Source: Aquimarina algicola
GTDB lineage: Bacteria > Bacteroidota > Bacteroidia > Flavobacteriales > Flavobacteriaceae
Direction of reading: 5' to 3'
DNA: 64,000 bases
NCBI RefSeq assembly: GCF_006443095.1
Contig: NZ_VFWZ01000011.1
Span: 62,001 to 126,000 of the forward strand
Under the pieces are notes generated by a model. The model did no database searches, was not told the DNA's origin, and saw nothing but the letters and a program-made list of their open reading frames with translations. Made by a program: the position numbers and the translations under genes. Each line of letters starts with the position of its first letter. Position 1 is the first letter of the stretch. Below, in pieces: positions 34,455-42,820 of the stretch.

Positions 34455-35381
34455 TTATATCATAGTTGTTAACCCCATTCTGGGACTGTTGGTTTCATTT
34501 AAAACAAATATGCTTTCTTTTTCAAGATATGTGATGTTAAGTCTAGTATCAATTTCTATTGGGATAAAATAGTCGCAAAAGATACTAATAAATTGTCTAG
34601 TTATACTATTTTCGAGAAATTTATCTATATTTTTTCTTTCAACGGGGCCTATAGTAATTTCAAAAACAGGGTATAGAACACGAGTTTCTTCTAATGCTAA
34701 AACAAGATCCATACCAAGTCTATTTTCACTCTCTTGTTCTATTATTTCAGAATATGGCTCTAATAATCGTTTAATGCTTACTGTCTCTCCAATGATTTTT
34801 TCAAGACATAGCGCAATTAAATCCTTATCCCCTGAAATTCTATGGGTATATGGTAAAAGTTGGAGCAATTTGATATTATATTCTGTAGGCATATTCTTAT
34901 TTAACCCCCACAAATCTATCAAGAACTCGTTTTTTAAATTGACAAATTTATCGACTAGAACACGTTCGTTTTGTTCAACCTTTACCTTTTGAACAAAAAA
35001 CTCATTTTCTAATGGAGCAAAAAAATCACGAGCATGACTTTCGTCTTGCTTATGTTTTCTTCTTAATTGTTTGTAATCTAAAGACTTCTTTCTATCGATA
35101 GGAGCATGAAAAAGACCTTCTGGCAAAATATCATAAAGACCGTTACGGGCTAGATTAAACTGAAGCTTATCATCAGAATTATTCGTATTTGTATCTATTG
35201 AAAAATTAATAACATCCCGACGATAAGATCTCGTAAAAGTACTTTTATTGAAAATATCTATATCCTGAAAATCCAAATCAGATTTTTCAAGGATCTCTGC
35301 TACAAAAACCTCTGCTTTCAGGTTATTAAAAATAGACAATAGTTCTTCGTGGATATCTTCTATTTGTGTACTTTTCTTCAT
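34455..35381 (-). CDS. tssG: T6SS baseplate protein TssG
   Basis: The 308-residue protein shows the Bacteroidota TssG landmarks: FNLARNGLYDILPEGLFH early, HARDFFAPLENEFF, the mid-protein LQLLPYTHRISGDKDL segment and a C-terminal beta domain. TssG joins TssE, TssF and TssK in the cytoplasmic baseplate. Unlike many loci, it is not beside tssF but in a divergent operon with the NlpC/P60 gene and tssN. Confidence 0.85.
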   Translation of the reverse strand: MKKSTQIEDIHEELLSIFNNLKAEVFVAEILEKSDLDFQDIDIFNKSTFTRSYRRDVINFSIDTNTNNSDDKLQFNLARNGLYDILPEGLFHAPIDRKKSLDYKQLRRKHKQDESHARDFFAPLENEFFVQKVKVEQNERVLVDKFVNLKNEFLIDLWGLNKNMPTEYNIKLLQLLPYTHRISGDKDLIALCLEKIIGETVSIKRLLEPYSEIIEQESENRLGMDLVLALEETRVLYPVFEITIGPVERKNIDKFLENSITRQFISIFCDYFIPIEIDTRLNITYLEKESIFVLNETNSPRMGLTTMI

Positions 35382-35425
35382 GTATTTTGGGGAAACTCTT
35401 TTAAATCAAGATAATAATATTTGTG

Positions 35426-36031
35426 CTAGTCGTCTTTGTTTACCTCATTTTTAGAATTAAGAGGTTTTCTACCGGCAGCTACAAACATTCGTTGCCAATA
35501 TCGATCTCTAAAATTACTTATTTGCACACCATTAGAACCGGTAAGTCTATCTTTATTTGAAGTAGAATGAACAAACTTATCATTGCCTAGATAAACTCCT
35601 ACATGTGATATAATTTCATACTTAGAACCTTTAGAATTAAAGAATAACAAATCTCCCTCTTTCAAATATTCTTGCCCAACAAATTTTTTAGTATCAGGTG
35701 CCATAAATTGTTTTTCTGCGGTTCTTTCTATCAAACCTCCATAAACATCATGATATAAAAACTGTGTAAAAAAAGAACAATCAATACCTCTTTTGGTCTC
35801 ACCTCCTAATCTATATGGAGTTCCCATCCAAGAATCTATAAAAGCATAAAGTGGAATATTTTCAATTTCCTTTGGAGTCACTCCAATAATAGGAGCATAT
35901 TTTTCCTGAATAGGATCCAGTTTTTCCTGAGTCGGTGTACTTATTATTGGACCGTCTATTTTTGCCCCTTTACATCCAAAAAATACTATAAACCCTAATA
36001 TTAAAATTGTATTAATGTGATTTTTTTTCAT
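35426..36031 (-). CDS. NlpC/P60 peptidoglycan hydrolase lipoprotein in the T6SS locus
   Basis: The 201-residue protein has a lipoprotein signal peptide with lipobox FFGC (Cys20) and an NlpC/P60 domain with catalytic Cys85 (RGIDCSFF), His143 (ISHVGVYLG) and His155. The ATG at 36031 is used rather than a TTG at 36049, because the -7 box at 36047-36054 overlaps the TTG. These enzymes cut the D-Glu-meso-DAP link in peptidoglycan. As first gene of the tssG-tssN operon it probably opens the cell wall for assembly of the secretion machine, a role known for other hydrolases in other T6SS. That assignment is inferred from context. Confidence 0.88.
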   Translation of the reverse strand: MKKNHINTILILGFIVFFGCKGAKIDGPIISTPTQEKLDPIQEKYAPIIGVTPKEIENIPLYAFIDSWMGTPYRLGGETKRGIDCSFFTQFLYHDVYGGLIERTAEKQFMAPDTKKFVGQEYLKEGDLLFFNSKGSKYEIISHVGVYLGNDKFVHSTSNKDRLTGSNGVQISNFRDRYWQRMFVAAGRKPLNSKNEVNKDD

Positions 36032-36046
36032 ACCCAAACATTTACG

Positions 36047-36054
36047 CAAATATA
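36047..36054 (-). promoter_or_regulatory. -7 box (TATATTTG) for the nlpC-tssG-tssN operon
   Basis: TATATTTG on the minus strand fits TAnnTTTG and lies 15 bases before the ATG at 36031, which supports that start. Confidence 0.6.
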
Positions 36055-36172
36055 AAAACTTCTAGTTATTTTCTTTACTTAATAACAGCTTTATCTATTC
36101 AATATAAGCTATAAAAAATTAATTTCCAAGTGAAATATTTAGACTGATAAATGAATTCACAAAAATGTAATA

Positions 36173-36184
36173 TTTACATGTAAA
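36173..36184. promoter_or_regulatory. TTTACATGTAAA palindrome, site 1 (minus-strand side)
   Basis: The 12-bp palindrome is preceded by ATGTAATA, making the overlapping repeat ATGTAA-TAT-TTACAT. It is 141 bases upstream of the nlpC gene. It lies in the 487-base divergent gap between the two T6SS operons. Confidence 0.55.
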
Positions 36185-36307
36185 ATCCATATAATCTTTC
36201 TAAGAAAATAGAAACTTATCCAATCAAAAACATTAGTAATCAATACAAATGTTTCAATTACTTATTCCTAGTATAATAAGACAAATAAAAAGAAATAATT
36301 AAGAAAT

Positions 36308-36329
36308 AAAAACCCTGTTTTCAGGGTAA
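36308..36329 (+). repeat. CCCTG-TTTT-CAGGG hairpin, copy 2 (upstream of tssE)
   Basis: It is identical over 22 bases to 27578-27599. The genes on both sides are transcribed away from it, so this copy cannot be the terminator of a gene. It is 189 bases before tssE. Confidence 0.6.
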
Positions 36330-36450
36330 AAAAATATTCTTTATCTGTAGACCTTTAAACTTCTAAAATCATAAATTTAACATACACATAATTATATAAA
36401 AACAAAACATTAGCCATAAAACTATAAAATCATATGATTTTGATTTATTG

Positions 36451-36469
36451 TTTACATGTAAAATGTAAA
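36451..36469. promoter_or_regulatory. TTTACATGTAAA palindrome, site 2 (tssE side)
   Basis: The same 12-bp palindrome is followed by another half-site, giving TTTACAT-GTAAA-ATGTAAA. It ends 49 bases before the tssE start, the right place for control of the tssE operon. Confidence 0.55.
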
Positions 36470-36518
36470 TGAAACTAAAATCTTTATTAAATTGCGTATC
36501 CTTTAAAAAAATTCATTA

Positions 36519-36950
36519 ATGATAACCTCTTTTTACACTTTACCATTACAAACAAAGAAATTTGTAGACAATGATGAAATAGATCAATGTGGTATAAAAA
36601 AGTCTATCTCAAACTTCATTCATTTGATTACGACTTCTCATTTTGGAGAATGTGCATTTGATGAAACATTTGGCTGCTCAATATGGAATGTAGATTTTGA
36701 CAACTTAACCAATAATAATAAATTGAGAGATATCATTACAGACTCGCTTTTTGAAAGTATTACTTTGCAAGAACGGAGATTAAAAAATGTGTCTGTTGAT
36801 GTAATTATAGAACAAGAAGAGTTCAAAGGAGAAAAAAACTTAAATAGAGTAAAAAAACGTGTAAATATTAGAATAAAAGGTACAATTCGTCAAACAAATG
36901 AACCTTTTATTTCTACAGAACGTTTTTATATTGCCCCGCTTTCATATTAA
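36519..36950 (+). CDS. tssE: T6SS baseplate protein TssE (GPW/gp25 family)
   Basis: The 143-residue protein has the gp25-like fold: an N-terminal helix (IKKSISNFIHLITTSHFGEC), the conserved FDETFGCSIWN segment and a terminal beta region. TssE links the sheath to the baseplate. It is the first gene of the operon tssE-tssF-PKD-PKD-tssK-tssO, 6 bases before tssF. Confidence 0.93.
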   Translation: MITSFYTLPLQTKKFVDNDEIDQCGIKKSISNFIHLITTSHFGECAFDETFGCSIWNVDFDNLTNNNKLRDIITDSLFESITLQERRLKNVSVDVIIEQEEFKGEKNLNRVKKRVNIRIKGTIRQTNEPFISTERFYIAPLSY

Positions 36951-36956
36951 AAACTT

Positions 36957-38792
36957 ATGAGTTTAGAAAACAACACACAGATAAAGAACAGAATGATCAA
37001 AAAGGCAGCTTCATTATGGGGTGTGCCGCCTAACGAAATCGAAAATTCTTTTGATCCTATAATTTCACTACTCATAGGAGCTTGCGCCTCTGAAATCTCA
37101 AAAATTTCTGGCGAAATAAATAGTTCTCAAACGAGAATAACAGAGCGCTTGATACAATTAATGACTCCGGACACGCTTTATGGTGCCAGACCTGCCCATG
37201 CAATAGCATATGCAGAACCATCTAGTAAAGACATGTTGATCGCACCTGAGAACTTATTTTATTTCAAAAAGAAAGTCAAAACCCGTAATGCAGGGCAAGA
37301 GATCAAAAATATATTTTTCTCTCCTGTACAAGACTATAAACTTGTAGATGCAAAAATAACTCATATTGTATGCGATGATGAAGCATATGAAGTTGAAGGA
37401 AAAACAAAGTCCAGTAGCAAATTATCATTGAAGGGGAATACTAAACTCCCCCCATCAACATTATACCTTGGGATAAAATCAGAGAATAAAGAAATAGATC
37501 TAAAAGGTGTTTCATTATTCTTTGAATTATTAGACGTTCAAGACAAAGATTTGTTTTATCATCATCTTCAAAATGCTGAACTCTATTTTAAAGATCAACC
37601 ATTAGATACAAATGGAGGTTTCATAAATAGCAGACAAGGAGAATTGATTCAATTAGAATCAATCTTTTCATTGAAACCTAATAAAACCATAACAATAGAA
37701 AATGAGGTAAATAAAACGTATCAAAAACATTTTGTTACTATAAACTCAAATGTTTCTTTAGACTCAGAAAATACACTCCCATCAGATTTTAAAAAGCTCT
37801 TACATCTCAAAGATCACGAAGAGTTTGAAAATCTTACATGGATAAAAGTCGTTTTCTCTAGAATTATTGATGCCGACATTTTAAAAAATATTTTTACATC
37901 TCTTAATTCTTTTCCTGTCATTAACAGAAAGCTAGAAAGCATCTCATTTCAATTAAAAGACTATATAGATGTAATCCCAATAAGTACAATGGATTTATTT
38001 TTGGATATTAAATCCATCACAAATACTTCTGGAAAGCCATATAAACTTATCGAAAATGATTCTGAACAAGACCAAAAAGGTACTTTTGTCATAAGAAGAG
38101 ATAATGTTGGTAAGCTTGATTCTAGAAAAGCTAAAGAATATTTATTACATTTAGTAGAATTATTGAAAGATGAAAGTGCTGCCTTTTCGATTTTTGGAAG
38201 TGATTTTTTACAATCTAACATCAATGAACTGAATCAAAATATCGCTGCGTTAGAAAAAAAATTATCTGACATGAACAATGCTACTGCAGAGACAAATTAT
38301 ATTTCTGTTAAGCCATTGAGAAAAAAAGACACTCTTTTGATAGACTATTGGACAACTAATGGAGATGAAGCCAATCAAATAAAATCTGGCACTTCATTAC
38401 AAGTTTATAAAGGGAGTGAGATTAAACAAAAAGAAACTTTCTTTCTTACATCGACATACAAAGGAAAAAATGACCTGAGTATGGAAGAACGTTTGTATGC
38501 ATACAGAAGAGCACTTTTAACAAGAAATAGAATTGTAACTAAAGAAGATATAAAAGCATTATGTTACGAGATTTGTGGTGATAAAATTGAGCAGATAACA
38601 ATAAAAAAAGGATTTAGAACTGCAATAAATTTGCAAAAAGGGTTAGTCCCTTCAATAGAAATAATTCTTCATACTAATAAAAAGGTGAGGACATCAGAAT
38701 TAGAATGGAATTCTATTAAAAAAAATATATTATCCGTATTAGAAGAACAATCATTAAATGTTTTTCCATACCATATTACAATAGCAAAATAA
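36957..38792 (+). CDS. tssF: T6SS baseplate protein TssF
   Basis: The 611-residue protein has the Bacteroidota TssF start (IKKAASLWGVPPNEIENSFDP, RLIQLMTPDTLYGARPAHAIAYAEP) and a C-terminal region YAYRRALLTRNRIVTKEDIKALC that resembles phage gp6-type baseplate wedge proteins. It builds the baseplate wedge with TssE and TssG. It is followed 14 bases later by the first PKD-domain gene. Confidence 0.94.
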   Translation: MSLENNTQIKNRMIKKAASLWGVPPNEIENSFDPIISLLIGACASEISKISGEINSSQTRITERLIQLMTPDTLYGARPAHAIAYAEPSSKDMLIAPENLFYFKKKVKTRNAGQEIKNIFFSPVQDYKLVDAKITHIVCDDEAYEVEGKTKSSSKLSLKGNTKLPPSTLYLGIKSENKEIDLKGVSLFFELLDVQDKDLFYHHLQNAELYFKDQPLDTNGGFINSRQGELIQLESIFSLKPNKTITIENEVNKTYQKHFVTINSNVSLDSENTLPSDFKKLLHLKDHEEFENLTWIKVVFSRIIDADILKNIFTSLNSFPVINRKLESISFQLKDYIDVIPISTMDLFLDIKSITNTSGKPYKLIENDSEQDQKGTFVIRRDNVGKLDSRKAKEYLLHLVELLKDESAAFSIFGSDFLQSNINELNQNIAALEKKLSDMNNATAETNYISVKPLRKKDTLLIDYWTTNGDEANQIKSGTSLQVYKGSEIKQKETFFLTSTYKGKNDLSMEERLYAYRRALLTRNRIVTKEDIKALCYEICGDKIEQITIKKGFRTAINLQKGLVPSIEIILHTNKKVRTSELEWNSIKKNILSVLEEQSLNVFPYHITIAK

Positions 38793-38805
38793 AATTAAAC
38801 AGAAA

Positions 38806-39825
38806 ATGGAAACTTCAGACAATTTAAAAGGTAATCACATAGACAAAAGTGTTATTTTTCTTTTTATAATAACAATCTTGATTACGGCATCTGTTTTTGG
38901 TTATAAATATGCAAACCATATCCCTTGTGAAGGGATTCAATTCAAAGCCAGTTCTAATAACTATAGAGTTGGAGAGATTGTAAGGTTTAAAGACAATACA
39001 AAAGGAGCAATTAAAAGAATTTGGGATTTTGGTGATGGATCACAAATACAATCAGGTATTTCCCCAAACCACTATTATGAAAAACCAGGCAAGTACAATG
39101 TAAAATTAATAGTTAACGGGCAATGCGAAGGTCTTAAGACAATTGTAATAAAAGAAAAAATACGTGTCTTTGACTCTACCAAACTCGCACAATTTACAAT
39201 TCCTGCATCAATAAAAGTTGGCGAAGTATTAAAACCAATTAATAAAACAATAAACGGAGACAAGTGGGAATGGCGATTTGGTGATAATGCTGACGTAGAC
39301 TCTAAAGATAAAAGTCCGACACATGTATACAGAACAAAAGGAACTAGAACTGTTACACTTATTGCTAATGGCGAATTAAAATACAGTACCAGTCACCGCA
39401 TCAGAGTATTGCCAAGACGAATTGTAGCAACAACAACACGATCTAGAGGTAGAGGAAGTAGAGGATCTACAGGAATGAGAGACCCTGGTATAATTGAAAT
39501 TGACCCTAATGAAGAAAAAGAAGAAACATTCAGAGCTCCTGATATAAGTGAAGCAGCTTTTAAAGACAAATTAAAACGTGTATCTGAGAAAAAAGAATTC
39601 GCAGAAAACTTCAATAGTTATCTATGCGGAAAACTAGATAATAAGATTGTTTACATCAAAAACAAAAGCATCTCATTTAAAACACTTTGTGAAAAAATTC
39701 AGAAAAATAAGATCAAAGTCAAAAAAATACAAAGTCTTAAATTTCATAGAGCAAAAAAAGATAATTGTATAGAATATATCAAAATTGAATATCCAAAAGG
39801 ATTATTCCAGAGAATATGGAACTAA
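38806..39825 (+). CDS. PKD-domain T6SS membrane protein, candidate TssP (copy 1)
   Basis: The 339-residue protein has a short cytoplasmic tail, one membrane helix (about 15-33) and a periplasmic part. That part has two PKD-like domains (about 43-120, with RIWDFGDGS and YEKPGKYNVKLIV; about 128-203, with EWRFGDNADVDSKDKSPTHVY), an Arg/Gly-rich linker (about 207-225) and a C-terminal domain of about 100 residues containing two cysteines. One-helix proteins encoded between tssF and tssK fit TssP of the Bacteroidota TssNQOPR membrane complex. I cannot confirm that name, so no symbol is given. Its neighbour is a clear paralogue. Confidence 0.75.
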   Translation: METSDNLKGNHIDKSVIFLFIITILITASVFGYKYANHIPCEGIQFKASSNNYRVGEIVRFKDNTKGAIKRIWDFGDGSQIQSGISPNHYYEKPGKYNVKLIVNGQCEGLKTIVIKEKIRVFDSTKLAQFTIPASIKVGEVLKPINKTINGDKWEWRFGDNADVDSKDKSPTHVYRTKGTRTVTLIANGELKYSTSHRIRVLPRRIVATTTRSRGRGSRGSTGMRDPGIIEIDPNEEKEETFRAPDISEAAFKDKLKRVSEKKEFAENFNSYLCGKLDNKIVYIKNKSISFKTLCEKIQKNKIKVKKIQSLKFHRAKKDNCIEYIKIEYPKGLFQRIWN

Positions 39826-39960
39826 GCATTGATGAATTAATATTCATTTACTTAAAAAAACATAATCATACCCTAAAACCTTTATATACAATATGACAAA
39901 ACACATTTAGCTAATCTTCTTGTACCCTCAATAAAGAATAACTAAATTAAATACAAAAAA

Positions 39961-40950
39961 ATGGAAACTTCAGACAATTTAAAAAGTAATCACATTGATA
40001 AAAGTGTCATTTTTCTTTTTATCGCTGCGATTTTGATCACTGCCTCTGTTTTTGGTTACAAATACACCAATTATACGCCATGTGAAGTTATTGATTTTAA
40101 AACTGATTCTAATAATTACGAAGTGGGAGAAATTATTAGATTTAGAGATAATACAAGAGGGGCAATCAAAAGAATCTGGGATTTTGGTGATGGATCACAA
40201 ATACAATCTGGTATTTCGCCAAACCACTATTATGAAAAACCTGGTAAGTATAATATAAAATTGATTGTAAACGGGCAATGCGAAGGGTTTAAAACAATTG
40301 AAATATCAGAAAAAAAACCTGTTTTTGATTCTACACAATTGGTAAGTTTTGCAATCCCGGCAAAAATAAGGGTAGGTGAAAAACTAAAACCTGTTAATGA
40401 GACTATATATGGAGAAAAATGGGAATGGCGATTTGGTGACCGAGCAGGTGTTGACTCTAAAGAAAAAAATCCAACACATACGTATAGTACTAGAGGGGTA
40501 AGAACAGTTACTTTAATTGTAGATGGAAACTCAAAGCGAAGTATAAGTAAACGTATTGAGGTACTTCCAAAAAAAGAAGCTAGTAAGAAAAAAGATACTG
40601 TAGGAGTTGGTAGAACTCCTCCACCAATTATTCTTAATCCCAATAAAAAAAGAGAAGAATTCAGAGCTCCGGATATTAGCGAGGCGGATTTCATGAAAAA
40701 ATTAAATCTCGTTGAAGCACGAGAAAAGTATAAAGAAGATTTTACAGATTATTTTTGTGGAGAATTTGATAGAAGTGTTTATATAAAAGGAAAAACCATA
40801 TCTTTCGAAAAACTTTGCGAGCATATTCGAAATAAGAAAATAAAAGCAAAGAGGATAGAGAGTATAAAATTATACAGAGACAAAAAAGATAATTGCATTA
40901 CACACTTAGAAATCGGTTATAAAGGTTGGTTGCAATCGTTATTTGACTAA
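39961..40950 (+). CDS. PKD-domain T6SS membrane protein, candidate TssP (copy 2)
   Basis: The 329-residue paralogue of the preceding protein has the same layout: one membrane helix (about 15-33), two PKD-like domains, a shorter Lys-rich linker in place of the Arg/Gly stretch, and the same C-terminal domain (FRAPDISEADF...). The first 110 residues are close to identical in protein and very similar in DNA, while the C-terminal domain has diverged. This pattern points to a tandem duplication followed by specialisation or by recombination at the 5' end. It is separated from copy 1 by 135 bases. Confidence 0.75.
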   Translation: METSDNLKSNHIDKSVIFLFIAAILITASVFGYKYTNYTPCEVIDFKTDSNNYEVGEIIRFRDNTRGAIKRIWDFGDGSQIQSGISPNHYYEKPGKYNIKLIVNGQCEGFKTIEISEKKPVFDSTQLVSFAIPAKIRVGEKLKPVNETIYGEKWEWRFGDRAGVDSKEKNPTHTYSTRGVRTVTLIVDGNSKRSISKRIEVLPKKEASKKKDTVGVGRTPPPIILNPNKKREEFRAPDISEADFMKKLNLVEAREKYKEDFTDYFCGEFDRSVYIKGKTISFEKLCEHIRNKKIKAKRIESIKLYRDKKDNCITHLEIGYKGWLQSLFD

Positions 40951-41063
40951 AAAATTATAGAACGTTTTTCAATAATGATCAATACAAACTAAAAACATAT
41001 TAAACTATAGAATATTCTAAAAATAAAAAACATAGAAGTATTAAAAAGCTTATTTGATAACAT

Positions 41064-42221
41064 ATGGAACTAAAAGATCATCATCATAGAGTTAACTGGG
41101 TCGATGGAATGAAAATTAACAAAGATCATTTCATACAAACTGAAAACGCCCTTACTCAATTCTCTCAAGCAATAAGTTCTCAGAATATAACTTCTGTTAA
41201 TTACGGGCTACTTCCATTATTTGGATCAGAAGATGCTGTTGAGATCAGTCTTTCTATGGATGGTCAGGAAACTATAAAAGCAGAACTGACCAAATGTAAA
41301 GCTATTACTGCGGGAGGATTTTTAATTAATATATCTCCTGAAACCAGTTCTTTACTAGAGGGCAAAGGAAGCGTAATCAGAGCAGAATACAAGGTCAATA
41401 ACGACATAGGCGAAGAGTGCTACATTGTATTGAGTGTAAATCCTTATGGCAGAGTACCCGTAGGAGACTCTCTTCCGGATGAAGATCCTCCTAGGCATCC
41501 ATTTGTACTTCCAGAATTCAATCTTAGTATTGTAGGCAAAACCGAAACCAATACCGAAGAGTTTGGAAAATACCATATTACTCTGGGAAAAATAGCTTTT
41601 AATGACAGTGTTCCTTATTTGGCAGAAGACTTTATACCACCTTGTGCTTCAATTCAAAGTCATCAAGATTTAAAGTATACTTATTCTGAAATTGCAACCT
41701 TTTTTAATGCATTAGAAAAATATTCGATGAATATTATTCAAAAAATATATCAGAAAAAGCAGTCAAATGACTTAGCAAAAATGGTACTTACTTTATCACA
41801 AAATTTATTACAGCATTTAGGAAGCATGATCCCTGAATTTAGATTTAACGACAGACATGCTCCACCTATTAATATGATTACGAGATTAGTATCTACTGCA
41901 AGAATTATAAAAAATAATCTTGATGTATACATCGGCACTGGTAATGAGGAGTTGTTAAATTATTTAACCGAATGGTGTGACCTCAACCAAGGGGCTTTTG
42001 AAAATGTATTGGTAGAAATGATCGAACTAGAATACCAACACACAGATATTAACAAAGCACTACAAAGTGTTTCGGGCTTTACTAAATTGATGTTATCACT
42101 ATTTAAAAAATTAAATGAATTAGATTATATTGGAAAAAAATCTGATTCTAATATATTTGTAAAAGAAGAAGTGATTGCAAAAGAAGATGTAAAAAACAGA
42201 CGAAGCTTCTTATTAGACTAA
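41064..42221 (+). CDS. tssK: T6SS baseplate protein TssK
   Basis: The 385-residue protein shows the TssK start in its Bacteroidota form (HRVNWVDGMKINKDHFIQTENAL), a beta-rich shell domain, and a helical middle and C-terminal part (NIIQKIYQKKQSNDLAKMVLTLSQNLL). TssK connects the baseplate to the membrane complex. It is followed 22 bases later by tssO. Confidence 0.93.
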   Translation: MELKDHHHRVNWVDGMKINKDHFIQTENALTQFSQAISSQNITSVNYGLLPLFGSEDAVEISLSMDGQETIKAELTKCKAITAGGFLINISPETSSLLEGKGSVIRAEYKVNNDIGEECYIVLSVNPYGRVPVGDSLPDEDPPRHPFVLPEFNLSIVGKTETNTEEFGKYHITLGKIAFNDSVPYLAEDFIPPCASIQSHQDLKYTYSEIATFFNALEKYSMNIIQKIYQKKQSNDLAKMVLTLSQNLLQHLGSMIPEFRFNDRHAPPINMITRLVSTARIIKNNLDVYIGTGNEELLNYLTEWCDLNQGAFENVLVEMIELEYQHTDINKALQSVSGFTKLMLSLFKKLNELDYIGKKSDSNIFVKEEVIAKEDVKNRRSFLLD

Positions 42222-42243
42222 CATAAAATCATAAAACCTTTAG

Positions 42244-42756
42244 ATGAAACCAAAAAATAATAAAGAAAGAAGAAATAGTATACTGAAATTTTCAGTATTA
42301 TTTATTTTTACTATTGGATTAATCGTATTTGCCTTCTTTTTTGATTTTGACAGAGTTCCCTTAAAAATCGCAGATCATTTAATGGAACGCTCAAAGGCAA
42401 TTGAGAAAGAAATGGAGTTTCAGGAGCAGTTTTCTAATAACATGTCAGAGATACAATCATTGATTGACACTTTAGACACTCCTGACCTTAATTATAGGCA
42501 TTACAATGCAATGATTGATACAAAGATTGTAGATTTACAAAAATCTATTCCTGTAAAAGACTCTACATATAGATTTAAAATGTATAATGATATCGTAAAC
42601 TCTTATGCAGACTTGCATGATTATAGAAATAAGTTGAAAGAACTTGAAGATGTAGAGATACAGCTAGAAGATTATAAAGAAGAATTAGAAAAGGTAAAAG
42701 AAGACTTGCTAAAAGCCAATGAATATATTCAAGTGCTACAAAACAGCAGGAGATAA
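42244..42756 (+). CDS. tssO: T6SS subtype iii membrane protein TssO
   Basis: The 170-residue protein has a basic N-terminus, one membrane helix (about 14-33) and a long periplasmic coiled coil (about 45-168). Size, topology and position after tssK match TssO of the Bacteroidota T6SS membrane complex. It is the last gene of the operon and is followed by a strong terminator. Confidence 0.82.
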   Translation: MKPKNNKERRNSILKFSVLFIFTIGLIVFAFFFDFDRVPLKIADHLMERSKAIEKEMEFQEQFSNNMSEIQSLIDTLDTPDLNYRHYNAMIDTKIVDLQKSIPVKDSTYRFKMYNDIVNSYADLHDYRNKLKELEDVEIQLEDYKEELEKVKEDLLKANEYIQVLQNSRR

Positions 42757-42766
42757 TTTTATAAAT

Positions 42767-42799
42767 AAAAAAACCGATGTCATAAGCATCGGTTTTTTT
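42767..42799. terminator. Bidirectional terminator between tssO and the M61 peptidase gene
   Basis: AAAAAAACCGATG and CATCGGTTTTTTT form a perfect 13-bp stem with a seven-base loop between convergent genes. Confidence 0.92.
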
Positions 42800-42820
42800 G
42801 TGTAAAATAATATTGCGAAT

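Noticed and set aside
38806..40950. PKD proteins as gliding or surface adhesins
   Set aside because: There is no type IX sorting tail and only a single N-terminal membrane helix, and they sit inside the T6SS operon between tssF and tssK.
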